Shown here piece after piece: positions 10,275-17,830 of a DNA stretch of 64,000 bases. The notes below the pieces were generated by a model. That model saw only the letters and a program-made list of their open reading frames with translations. It made no database searches and was not told where the DNA came from. The position numbers and the translations under genes are program-made. Numbering within the stretch: position 1 is the stretch's first letter; each line of letters starts with the position of its first letter. This DNA is from Aureibaculum sp. 2308TA14-22 (lineage in GTDB: Bacteria; Bacteroidota; Bacteroidia; Flavobacteriales; Flavobacteriaceae), in assembly GCF_040538665.1 (NCBI RefSeq), contig NZ_JBEWXT010000001.1:2754501-2818500 (forward strand), in the 5' to 3' direction.

Positions 10275-10729
10275 TATTCATGTGGAATATAATTTTTTGT
10301 AACACTTATTTTTATTGGTGTTTCATTTGTTAAATTGTCTTTCACAGGGCATCTATCTTCAACAATTTTTAACCACTGTGATAAGATTTCAATATCTGCA
10401 TCAGTTTCTGGAATTAAATTTAGATTTATATTCTTAAAACCTGCACGCTCCTCAGAAGAAGTCCCAAAAAGCCTATTCGGATTTATAGCTCCATTAACTT
10501 CAATTTTTAACTTTTTAATTGTAAAGCCTAATTCTTTAGCTACAATATGCCCTACAACATTTAAGCAACCTGCCAAACCTGCCAAAATATATTCTACAGG
10601 ATTAGCATCTTCATTTGTGCCGCCTAATTCTTCCGGCTCATCTATAATTAGCTTAAAATTTCTTGTATTTGCTACAAATTGTGCGGGAGAATTACTTTCA
10701 CCCTGCACACTAAATATTAAATCGCTCAT
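10274..10729 (-). CDS. OsmC family protein
   Basis: A 151-residue OsmC/Ohr-like protein. The two cysteines of the family are present at Cys55 (GLAGCLNVVG) and Cys127 (EDRCPVKDNL); in characterised members they reduce organic hydroperoxides using thiols. Its position between metY and the metX fusion, with a 1-base TAATG overlap to the latter, puts it under the SAM-I riboswitch. That suggests a thiol or sulfur role, or protection of the sulfide/homocysteine pathway, rather than a general osmotic function. The family call is firm; the substrate is inferred and unknown. Confidence 0.88.
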   Translation of the reverse strand: MSDLIFSVQGESNSPAQFVANTRNFKLIIDEPEELGGTNEDANPVEYILAGLAGCLNVVGHIVAKELGFTIKKLKIEVNGAINPNRLFGTSSEERAGFKNINLNLIPETDADIEILSQWLKIVEDRCPVKDNLTNETPIKISVTKNYIPHE

Positions 10730-10748
10730 ACTTTTTGTCTTTTTATAA

Positions 10749-12041
10749 TTAAGCTAAAACACTTTTATCTATTTTGGCAAATGCTTCTTTTAAATCAGAC
10801 TTTAAATCATCTATATCTTCTAAGCCAACTGATAATCTGATTAAATCTTGAGAAACCCCCGCAGCAGCTTGCTGTTGCTCATCTAATTGTTGATGTGTTG
10901 TACTCGCTGGATGAATAATTAGTGACTTTGTGTCTCCTATGTTTGCCAACAACGAAAACAACTGTGTTTCATCTGCTATCTTCTTAGCCGTTTCATAACC
11001 ACCTTTGGCTCCAAAAGTAACAATTCCACTTTGCCCTTTTGGCAAGTATTTATCTGCCAAAGACTTGTATTTACTACTTTCTAATCCTGGGTAGTTTACC
11101 CAAGCCACTTCATCTTGTGCTTCCAGCCATTTTGCTAGTTCTAATGCATTTTCACTATGCTTTTTTATTCTGACGTCTAAGGTTTCTAATCCTTGAATAA
11201 TATTAAAAGCATTTGTTGGACTTAATGCCCCTCCAAAATCACGTAGACCTTCTAAAATCAACTTAAAGGTGTAAGAAGCTGCTCCTAGTGCTTCGTGATA
11301 TACCAAGCCATGATATCCGGCTGAAGGCTCAGTGAATTCAGGGAATTTTCCGCTAGACCAATCAAAAGTTCCAGCATCTACAATTACACCTCCCAAAGAA
11401 TTGCCTTGTCCGCCAATATATTTGGTTAACGAATGGATAACAATATTTGCTCCATGTTCAATCGGATTTAACAAAGCTGGTGTAGCAACTGTATTATCAA
11501 CTATAAATGGTATTCTCGCTGCTTTTGAATGCTTTGAAATACCTTCCAAGTCCAATACATCTAATTTCGGATTTCCTAAAGATTCAACAAAAAATGCTCT
11601 TGTATTTTCTTGAACAGCTTCAGCAAAGTTATCTGGATTTGAAGCATCTACAAACGTTGTGGTAATGCCCAATCTCGGCAAGGTAACGCTTAATAAATTG
11701 TACGTACCTCCATACAAGCTGCTAGAAGCTACAATATGGTCTCCAGCCTTTAACAATGTTAATAATCCTGTTGCAATTGCAGCCGTACCCGAAGCAAAAA
11801 CTACTGCTCCAATACCGCCTTCTATAGCTGCTAAACGGTCTTGTAAAATTTGATTTGTAGGGTTATTAAGCCTTGTGTAAATAAATCCTAATTCTTTTAA
11901 TGAAAAAAGATTGGCAGCATGTTCTGCATCATTAAAAACATACGAAGTTGTTTGATAAATTGGAACGGCTCTTGTTCCTAATGTTTGTTTTACATCGTGC
12001 CCTGCGTGCAACGCATTGGTTGCTAATTTTTGTGTACTCAT
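10749..12041 (-). CDS. metY: O-acetylhomoserine sulfhydrylase, MetY type
   Basis: A 430-residue PLP enzyme, the length and sequence expected of O-acetylhomoserine aminocarboxypropyltransferase. It starts with ALHAGHDVKQTLGTRAVPIY and has the PLP lysine in HSLTKYIGGQGNSLGG. It makes homocysteine from O-acetylhomoserine and sulfide. It is the first gene of the methionine operon and lies directly behind the SAM-I riboswitch (12163-12273), so high SAM should lower its expression. It is longer than the MetZ paralogue at 5698-6864 because of the insertion typical of MetY (residues 215-250). Confidence 0.94.
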   Translation of the reverse strand: MSTQKLATNALHAGHDVKQTLGTRAVPIYQTTSYVFNDAEHAANLFSLKELGFIYTRLNNPTNQILQDRLAAIEGGIGAVVFASGTAAIATGLLTLLKAGDHIVASSSLYGGTYNLLSVTLPRLGITTTFVDASNPDNFAEAVQENTRAFFVESLGNPKLDVLDLEGISKHSKAARIPFIVDNTVATPALLNPIEHGANIVIHSLTKYIGGQGNSLGGVIVDAGTFDWSSGKFPEFTEPSAGYHGLVYHEALGAASYTFKLILEGLRDFGGALSPTNAFNIIQGLETLDVRIKKHSENALELAKWLEAQDEVAWVNYPGLESSKYKSLADKYLPKGQSGIVTFGAKGGYETAKKIADETQLFSLLANIGDTKSLIIHPASTTHQQLDEQQQAAAGVSQDLIRLSVGLEDIDDLKSDLKEAFAKIDKSVLA

Positions 12042-12162
12042 TTTTCTTACTTTTTTAAGTTAATAAATTAAATTAAAAGTCAAATGCACCTTGTTGTGGT
12101 GTACTTAGTAGAAAAATGTTATTAAGAAATACATAGAAATTACTGGATGTAATTTCGTCTGA

Positions 12163-12273
12163 GTTATCTATCCTAAAGTTTAAAAACCTTTTGGTAGAAT
12201 TTAGCACCTTCTTTAAAGATTAAAGGGTTGCTAAGGCTTCAACGGGTCTAATCCCTCAGCCTTTCTTGATAAC
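12163..12273 (-). promoter_or_regulatory. SAM-I (S-box) riboswitch of the methionine operon
   Basis: Read on the minus strand, P1 is formed by GTTATC (12273-12268) and GATAAC (12168-12163). Between them come the S-box landmarks in order: AAGAAAGGCTGAGGGA, the GCAACC core of the four-way junction, and AAGGTGCTAA. It lies 121 bases before metY. SAM-I aptamers turn expression off when SAM is high. A small hairpin (AAATTAC, 5-base loop, GTAATTT; 12155-12137 on the minus strand) follows the aptamer and may belong to the expression platform, but I see no classic U-tract terminator, so control could be translational. Confidence 0.95.
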
Positions 12274-12302
12274 AATTTCAATAAGTAATTGAACTTACTG
12301 TG

Positions 12303-12335
12303 CAAATATTGTAAAAGAAATATCAAATAACCAAA
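12303..12335 (-). promoter_or_regulatory. Possible promoter of the methionine operon
   Basis: Upstream of the S-box, minus strand, a TTTG at 12335-12332 is followed 21 bases later by AATATTTG (12310-12303), a one-base departure from TAnnTTTG. It is in the right place to start the riboswitch transcript about 25-30 bases before P1. Confidence 0.4.
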
Positions 12336-12430
12336 TTTTTTTCAATGTTTTTTAAAATTCGCTCATTATAATTGAATTTCAAACAATTAAAAATTTAACG
12401 TTACTTTTAGTAAAGTAATTTCTTGGAATA

Positions 12431-12461
12431 TTTTTTTAGCTCAAAAATATATGTACTTTTG
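12431..12461 (+). promoter_or_regulatory. Promoter of metK
   Basis: TACTTTTG at 12454-12461 matches the Bacteroidota -7 box TAnnTTTG exactly. A T-rich stretch starting at 12431 takes the -33 position. Transcription would begin a few bases before the SAM-II-type aptamer. Confidence 0.6.
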
Positions 12462-12471
12462 CCCAAAATCT

Positions 12472-12520
12472 AGAGGATAAATTTGACTGATTGCAACCTC
12501 TTTAAAAATGCTAAAGCAGT
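12472..12520 (+). promoter_or_regulatory. SAM-II-type riboswitch in the metK leader
   Basis: The segment has the SAM-II order of elements: P1 AGAGG/CCTCT (12472-12476 with 12497-12501), loop core ATTTG then TTGCA (12481-12495), TTTAAA after P1, GCTAAAG at 12510-12516, and a pseudoknot P2 in which loop bases ACTG (12486-12489) pair with CAGT (12517-12520). This follows the architecture of the metX/metA SAM-II RNAs of alphaproteobacteria closely. It lies 66 bases before metK. SAM-II is best known from Proteobacteria; I assign it by motif and pseudoknot match, without a covariance search. Confidence 0.82.
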
Positions 12521-12555
12521 ACTCTTACTCCTTTAGGCCATTTGCAATCTTTTTT
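12489..12555 (+). terminator. Nested hairpin plus T-run overlapping the SAM-II aptamer
   Basis: Inner arms 12511-12521 and 12526-12536 pair at 10 of 11 positions. Outer arms GATTGCAA (12489-12496) and TTGCAATC (12542-12549) are perfectly complementary. Six T residues follow (12550-12555). It resembles an intrinsic terminator in the metK leader. Both 5' arms are bases that the SAM-II fold also needs, so the hairpin and the aptamer should exclude each other. Confidence 0.6.
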
Positions 12556-12586
12556 GTATAAAATCGTTACCATTTAAAATAGTAAT

Positions 12587-13843
12587 ATGGCATATTTATT
12601 TACATCAGAAAGTGTTTCAGAAGGACATCCTGATAAAGTTGCAGATCAGATTAGTGATGCATTGTTGGACAATTTTTTGGCCTTTGACCCTGAGTCAAAA
12701 GTGGCTTGTGAGACCTTAGTGACTACTGGACAAGTAGTGTTAGCAGGTGAGGTTAAGAGTGAAACTTATTTAGACGTTCAGGAAATTGCAAGGAAGGTTA
12801 TCAATAAAATTGGCTATACCAAAGGGGAATATCAATTTTCGGGTGATTCTTGTGGCGTTATTTCATTGATTCACGAACAATCTCAAGATATTAATCGTGG
12901 TGTAGACAGAGCGACCAAAGAAGAGCAAGGTGCTGGTGACCAAGGAATGATGTTTGGTTATGCTACTAACGAAACTGAAAACTATATGCCTTTGGCTCTT
13001 GATATTTCTCACAAAATATTACAGGTACTGGCAGAATTACGAAGAGAAAATAAAGAAATTACGTATTTACGCCCTGACGCTAAAAGTCAGGTTACCATTG
13101 AATATAGTGATGACAACAAACCACAACGCATTGATGCTATTGTGGTTTCTACACAACATGACGAATTTGATGCTAATGACGAAAAAATGTTAGCAAAAAT
13201 TAAGAGTGATATCATTTCTATTTTAATTCCTAGAGTAAAAAAATTATTCCCGGCTAAAGTACAAGCCTTGTTTAATGACGACATTTCTTATCATATCAAT
13301 CCTACAGGTAAATTTGTAATTGGTGGCCCACATGGTGATACAGGTTTAACAGGAAGAAAAATTATTGTAGACACCTACGGTGGAAAAGGAGCTCATGGTG
13401 GTGGTGCATTTTCAGGTAAAGACCCAAGTAAAGTAGATAGAAGTGCAGCCTATGCCTCTAGACATATTGCTAAAAATTTAGTGGCTGCTGGAATTGCCAA
13501 TGAAGTAGAAGTGCAAGTAAGTTATGCTATTGGTGTGGTTGAACCGACATCCATTTATATAAACACTTATGGAACTTCAAACGTAGATTTCACAGATGGT
13601 GAAATTGCCAAAAAAGCAGCTGAAATTTTTGATATGCGACCTGCGGCTATTGAAGAACGTTTAAAGTTACGTAACCCTATTTATTTAGAAACGGCTGCTT
13701 ACGGACATATGGGTAAAGAACCTCAAACCATTACCAAAATTTTTGAAAGCCCTTATTCTGGTAAGGTAGAAAAAGAAGTAGAGTTATTTACTTGGGAAAA
13801 ATTGGATTTCGTAGATAAAGTGAAGATTGCTTTTAATTTATAG
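12587..13843 (+). CDS. metK: S-adenosylmethionine synthetase
   Basis: A 418-residue MetK with the ATP/Met motifs [13 protein letters not shown] near the N-terminus and [16 protein letters not shown] near residue 270. It joins ATP and methionine to give SAM, the end product sensed by both riboswitches next to it. It is divergent from the methionine operon and monocistronic, with its own promoter, a SAM-II-type leader and a terminator behind it. The length suits the Bacteroidota form, slightly longer than the E. coli enzyme (384). Confidence 0.97.
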   Translation: MAYLFTSESVSEGHPDKVADQISDALLDNFLAFDPESKVACETLVTTGQVVLAGEVKSETYLDVQEIARKVINKIGYTKGEYQFSGDSCGVISLIHEQSQDINRGVDRATKEEQGAGDQGMMFGYATNETENYMPLALDISHKILQVLAELRRENKEITYLRPDAKSQVTIEYSDDNKPQRIDAIVVSTQHDEFDANDEKMLAKIKSDIISILIPRVKKLFPAKVQALFNDDISYHINPTGKFVIGGPHGDTGLTGRKIIVDTYGGKGAHGGGAFSGKDPSKVDRSAAYASRHIAKNLVAAGIANEVEVQVSYAIGVVEPTSIYINTYGTSNVDFTDGEIAKKAAEIFDMRPAAIEERLKLRNPIYLETAAYGHMGKEPQTITKIFESPYSGKVEKEVELFTWEKLDFVDKVKIAFNL

Positions 13844-13901
13844 AAGTCGATTCTAAATTCTTCTTTACTGGAAGGATCAAGAAACCATTTATTTATATAA
13901 A

Positions 13902-13937
13902 AACCTCAAGGGGTTATAAAGACCTTAGAGGTTTTTT
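13902..13937 (+). terminator. Terminator of metK
   Basis: AACCTCAAGG (13902-13911) pairs with CCTTAGAGGTT (13923-13933), with one bulge, followed by a T-run. Confidence 0.8.
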
Positions 13938-14008
13938 ATTTGATCGCGGAATGTGTTTTTCAAATAAAAAGCCGACCTTCGTTTTATAACAATTATAAAA
14001 TCTTCGTA

Positions 14009-15241
14009 ATGAATATTACAAAATTACTCCTAATAGGTGGTGTTTTCGGCCTAATCTCTTGTCAAAATTCTAAGAAAAACAAACAACCCAAAACCGAAAC
14101 GAAAGTTGCAATTGACATAACAACCATCAATTTAGATGAGGCTATTAAGAACTGTGAGTCGCAACTGGAAATAGCAGCACCGAAACTTACCGATTTAACA
14201 AAACATCCAAGACTAATTGAAACGGATCAAACTGAATGGAAAGAGATACCCAATGGGAGACTAGTTTGGACCTCTGGTTTTTATCCAGGTATACTTTGGT
14301 ACATGTACGATTTGACTAAAGATGAAAAATGGAAACAGGAAGCCATAAAAAGAACCGAAGTCTTTAATGATTTTAAGACCATTACCGAACACCATGATAT
14401 TGGTTTTATGATGTTTCCTGGCTATGGAAATGGCTATGCATTAGGTGGAAAAAAGGAATATAAAGATATCTTATTAACTTCCGCCGCTTCTTTAGCATCG
14501 CGGTATAATCCGAAAGTAGGAACCATAAAATCATGGTCCAATAAGATGCATCCCAGATGGCAACAACATATTACTATAATAGATAACATGTTGAATTTAG
14601 AGCTTTTGTTTTGGGCGGCCAAGAATGGAGGTGATTCCACATTTAAAGATATTGCTATAAAACATGCCGAAACTACAATGGAAAATCATTTTAGAAATGA
14701 TTATACTTCATGGCACGTATTGGAATATGATTCCATTTCAGGAAAAATATTGAATAGGCACACCAAACAAGGTTATTCAGACGATAGTCGATGGTCGCGG
14801 GGGCAAGCATGGGGAATTTATGGGTATACGATGGTATACAGGGAAACGGGAGATAAAAAATTCTTAGATTTTGCTCAAAAACTGACGGATGCATATCTTA
14901 ACTTCTTACCAGAAGATTATATCCCTCATTGGGATTTTGATGTGCCAAATCTCGAAAATGAAGAAAGAGACGCTTCAGCTGCTGCAATTGTCGCCTCTGC
15001 CTTGTTAGAGCTGAGTACCTTTACTGAGGACAAAAACAATAAAGAAAAATATTATAATGCAGCATTAAAAATGTTAAGTTCTTTAAGTTCTGATAAGTAC
15101 TCAGCAGTTGGCAAAGCTGATTCATTCCTTTTACATTCTACTGGGGCAAAATCGTTAGGTAAGGAAATCGATGTAGCCTTAATTTACGCTGATTACTATT
15201 ATATAGAGGCATTAAATAGATTGAATAAAATGAGCCGTTAA
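14009..15241 (+). CDS. GH88 unsaturated glucuronyl hydrolase, lipoprotein
   Basis: A 410-residue glycoside hydrolase of family 88. I start at the ATG at 14009 because it gives a lipoprotein signal peptide (MNITKLLLIGGVFGLISC); the longer open frame to 13940 only adds a non-signal tail. The alpha-helical barrel carries the two aspartates typical of the family in HHDIGFMMF and IIDNMLNLEL, plus SRWSRGQAWGIYGY. These enzymes remove the unsaturated uronic acid left by polysaccharide lyases, so this one probably finishes degradation of an algal or host polyuronate at the cell envelope. No lyase or SusC/D pair is nearby. Flanked by terminators, so probably a single-gene unit. Confidence 0.9.
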   Translation: MNITKLLLIGGVFGLISCQNSKKNKQPKTETKVAIDITTINLDEAIKNCESQLEIAAPKLTDLTKHPRLIETDQTEWKEIPNGRLVWTSGFYPGILWYMYDLTKDEKWKQEAIKRTEVFNDFKTITEHHDIGFMMFPGYGNGYALGGKKEYKDILLTSAASLASRYNPKVGTIKSWSNKMHPRWQQHITIIDNMLNLELLFWAAKNGGDSTFKDIAIKHAETTMENHFRNDYTSWHVLEYDSISGKILNRHTKQGYSDDSRWSRGQAWGIYGYTMVYRETGDKKFLDFAQKLTDAYLNFLPEDYIPHWDFDVPNLENEERDASAAAIVASALLELSTFTEDKNNKEKYYNAALKMLSSLSSDKYSAVGKADSFLLHSTGAKSLGKEIDVALIYADYYYIEALNRLNKMSR

Positions 15242-15316
15242 AAACATTTCATCAAAATAATTCTTAATGAGTTAATTAAGGGTGCTAGTATAGCTAAAAT
15301 CAATAAACGAAAGCAT

Positions 15317-15357
15317 GAAAAAACCTTATAACTCGATTGAAATGAGGTTTTTTATTG
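15317..15357 (+). terminator. Terminator downstream of the GH88 gene
   Basis: AAAAAACCTTAT (15318 on) pairs with ATGAGGTTTTTT (ending 15353), with one G-T pair, and the 3' arm is T-rich. Confidence 0.7.
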
Positions 15358-15448
15358 TTATAATTATAAGAAAAAATGGCTACATTTATTTATAAAGTAT
15401 CTTTATAACTATTAAAACTTAATATATTTACATTCTTATATAGTTTTT

Positions 15449-16075
15449 ATGCTTAAAACAGTAGCTATAACTTTTTCTTATACCAGAGAATCTTCTTTTA
15501 ATTTTCCTGATATTGAGCTATCTAATAGTCAATCATTGTTAATTCTTGGAAAATCGGGTATTGGTAAAACCACGCTTTTACATTTATTGGCAGGGATTTT
15601 AAGTCCGGATAATGGAAATATTTTCATCAACGATACCGATATTACCAGTATTGGCAGTAAAAAATTAGATACTTTTAGAGGAAAGCATATTGGTATTGTT
15701 TTTCAAAATACCATTGCGATTTCTTCATTGACCGTTTATGAAAACTTAAAAGCTAGATTGTATTTTAGCGGTATTTCAAAGCAAAAAGAAGCGATTGATA
15801 ACATTTTGGAACAATTGGATTTAGTTTCCGTAAAAAATCAAAAACCCAATACCTTAAGTACAGGTCAATTGCAACGTTTAGGGATTGCTTTAGGTGTTAT
15901 TCATAAACCAGATATTATTCTTGCAGATGAACCTACTTCAAGTTTAGATGATGAAAACTGTGAATTAGTAATTGATTTATTGAAAAGTCAGGCAAAAAAG
16001 TCGAATGCGAATTTGATTATCATCACTCATGATCAACGTATAAAAAATTCATTTACTAACACTATTGTTTTATGA
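15449..16075 (+). CDS. ABC transporter ATP-binding protein (LolD/MacB class)
   Basis: A 208-residue ABC ATPase. Walker A is GKSGIGKTT (residues 34-42), the signature LSTGQLQR lies near 137 and Walker B is ILADEPTSSLD. It energises the FtsX-type permease encoded by the next gene, whose ATG overlaps this stop by 4 bases. It belongs to the mechanotransmission or lipoprotein-export class rather than classical uptake importers. Gene order (ATPase, permease, small secreted CxxC protein) resembles part of the zinc-related Zrg locus of Vibrio, so a metal-linked role is possible. Confidence 0.92.
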   Translation: MLKTVAITFSYTRESSFNFPDIELSNSQSLLILGKSGIGKTTLLHLLAGILSPDNGNIFINDTDITSIGSKKLDTFRGKHIGIVFQNTIAISSLTVYENLKARLYFSGISKQKEAIDNILEQLDLVSVKNQKPNTLSTGQLQRLGIALGVIHKPDIILADEPTSSLDDENCELVIDLLKSQAKKSNANLIIITHDQRIKNSFTNTIVL

Positions 16076-17274
16076 ACATTGTAAAGCTTAGTTATAAAAA
16101 TATTCTTGCCAAACCGTTACAAACTTTTTTAACGGTTTTAATACTTTCTTTAAGTATTGGACTACTCCTTGGAGTAAAACAACTGAACAAAGTTTTTGAA
16201 TCTCAATTACAGCAAAGTTTAAACGGAGTTGATATGGTTGTTGGTGCTAAAGGAAGCCCTTTACAATTAGTCCTTTCTGCTGTTTTACATATTGACAATC
16301 CCACTGGAAATATTTCTTATAATGAAGCAAAAAAGATTGGAAAAAACAAGTACATTAAAGATGCTATTCCAATTTCAATTGGTGATAATTATGAAGGCTA
16401 TAAAATTGTTGGTACTTCTGCCGGTTTCGTCGATCTACATAAAACCAGTATAGAAGCTGGAACTATGTTCAATACCACCAATGAAGCTGTTATAGGTAAT
16501 GTTGTTTCTAAAAACTTGAACTTAAATATTGGCGATACTTTTTACAGCACGCATGGAATGATTGAAAATGCTGTTGAAAGTCATGATGAGCATCCGCTAA
16601 AAGTTGTAGGAATTTTAAAACCTACACAAAATGTTATTGATCGATTGATTTTGACAAATCTAGAAACTATTTGGCATCTCCATGAGCATGAAGATGAAAG
16701 TGATAACCCTGATCACAATCATGACGACGAAGAGATAACAGCATTATTAATAAAGTTTAAAAACAAAAGGGGCTTGCTATTTCTCCCAAGAAATATTAAT
16801 GAAAACACCCCATTTCAAGCAGCCTTACCAAAATATCAGCTAGATAAACTTTTTCAATTTACAGCAATAGGCACAAAAGCAATTACATGGATTGCTCTTT
16901 CTATTCTACTTGTTTCTGGTATAAGTATGTTTGTTAGTTTATATAGAATGGTAAAAGAAAGAGCTAAAGAATTGGCTTTAATCAGAACCTATGGTGCTAG
17001 TAGAAACAAATTAATTTTGCTTGTATTTTCTGAAGGTTTATTAGTTGGTGTTTTTAGTTTTTTCCTTGGTGTTTTATTAGCTACTTTTGGTTTACAAACT
17101 ATTATTTCTTTAATTAAAGACACTTATAAACAACAAATCTATTTATTAAAATACCAAAATGACATCTTAGAATTGTTATTGTTTATCTTTGGCATAATTA
17201 TTATTGCAACATTAATAGCTATTCGTCCAATATTTAAAATGGATATTTCTAAAATTATAAGTCATGAAAGTTAA
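16072..17274 (+). CDS. ABC transporter permease, FtsX/MacB type with His-rich loop
   Basis: A 400-residue permease with one N-terminal membrane segment (about 15-35), a large periplasmic domain, and three C-terminal segments (about 265-290, 320-345, 365-390). The periplasmic part contains the conserved NGVDMVVGAKGSPLQLVLS stretch. It also has a histidine/acid cluster: His161, 171, 174, 202, 204, 206, 215 and 217 among many Asp and Glu. Such a cluster suggests binding of Zn or another divalent metal. It overlaps the ATPase gene by 4 bases and the following secreted-protein gene by 11, so the three are surely co-expressed. The metal link is inference. Confidence 0.9.
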   Translation: MNIVKLSYKNILAKPLQTFLTVLILSLSIGLLLGVKQLNKVFESQLQQSLNGVDMVVGAKGSPLQLVLSAVLHIDNPTGNISYNEAKKIGKNKYIKDAIPISIGDNYEGYKIVGTSAGFVDLHKTSIEAGTMFNTTNEAVIGNVVSKNLNLNIGDTFYSTHGMIENAVESHDEHPLKVVGILKPTQNVIDRLILTNLETIWHLHEHEDESDNPDHNHDDEEITALLIKFKNKRGLLFLPRNINENTPFQAALPKYQLDKLFQFTAIGTKAITWIALSILLVSGISMFVSLYRMVKERAKELALIRTYGASRNKLILLVFSEGLLVGVFSFFLGVLLATFGLQTIISLIKDTYKQQIYLLKYQNDILELLLFIFGIIIIATLIAIRPIFKMDISKIISHES

Positions 17275-17752
17275 ATCTGTATTATTTCTCTTACTTTTTA
17301 CTTTATTTTATACTAGTGCTTTTAGTCAAGAAAAAATAACTTGGAAAGAACTCACTACCATATATCGCAAAGAAATGTTATCTAAAAAAAGTGACGATAA
17401 AAAAGCAACTTCCAAATTTTACAAAGATATTATTTCTAACAAAAGCGACACTAAAAAAACAATATCCCTAAAAGATGTAGAAGGAAAAAAAGTTACCATT
17501 AGAGGCTATTTTTTAGACTTAGGTGCAGATTCCTTGTGGTACATGCTCTCAAGATTTCCTTTTGAAAATTGCTTTTTTTGTACTGGTGTTGGTCCTGAAA
17601 CGGTTGTTGATCTTGAGGATTTTCTAAACGAGAAATCAAAATTTAAAACCGATGACATTGTTACCGTTACAGGCACACTATATTTAGTAGAAGAAGACGA
17701 TGAATATTTTTATACTTTAAGAAATTGCACTGTAAAGCTTTCAGAATCTTAA
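17264..17752 (+). CDS. Secreted small protein with CxxC, partner of the ABC permease
   Basis: A 162-residue protein with a signal peptide (residues 1-21, cleavage after AFS) and a compact beta-rich C-terminal domain containing RFPFENCFFCTGVGPE, a CxxC followed by a conserved Gly-Pro-Glu. This pattern resembles DUF3299-type periplasmic proteins that occur beside such ABC transporters. The overlap with the permease gene and a strong terminator 22 bases after the stop define it as the last gene of the trio. Function unknown; metal or thiol handling at the periplasmic side is a guess from the cysteines and the His-rich partner. Confidence 0.82.
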   Translation: MKVKSVLFLLLFTLFYTSAFSQEKITWKELTTIYRKEMLSKKSDDKKATSKFYKDIISNKSDTKKTISLKDVEGKKVTIRGYFLDLGADSLWYMLSRFPFENCFFCTGVGPETVVDLEDFLNEKSKFKTDDIVTVTGTLYLVEEDDEYFYTLRNCTVKLSES

Positions 17753-17773
17753 TTCAACATTTTTTGAGTTAAA

Positions 17774-17809
17774 TTAAAAAGCCTTCTCGTAACGAGAAGG
17801 CTTTTTAAT
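17774..17809. terminator. Bidirectional terminator between convergent genes
   Basis: AAAAGCCTTCTCGT and ACGAGAAGGCTTTT form a perfect stem with T/A runs on both sides. It separates the plus-strand ABC trio from the minus-strand M28 peptidase. Confidence 0.92.
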
Positions 17810-17830
17810 TTATTATTTATGTAAAAAAAA

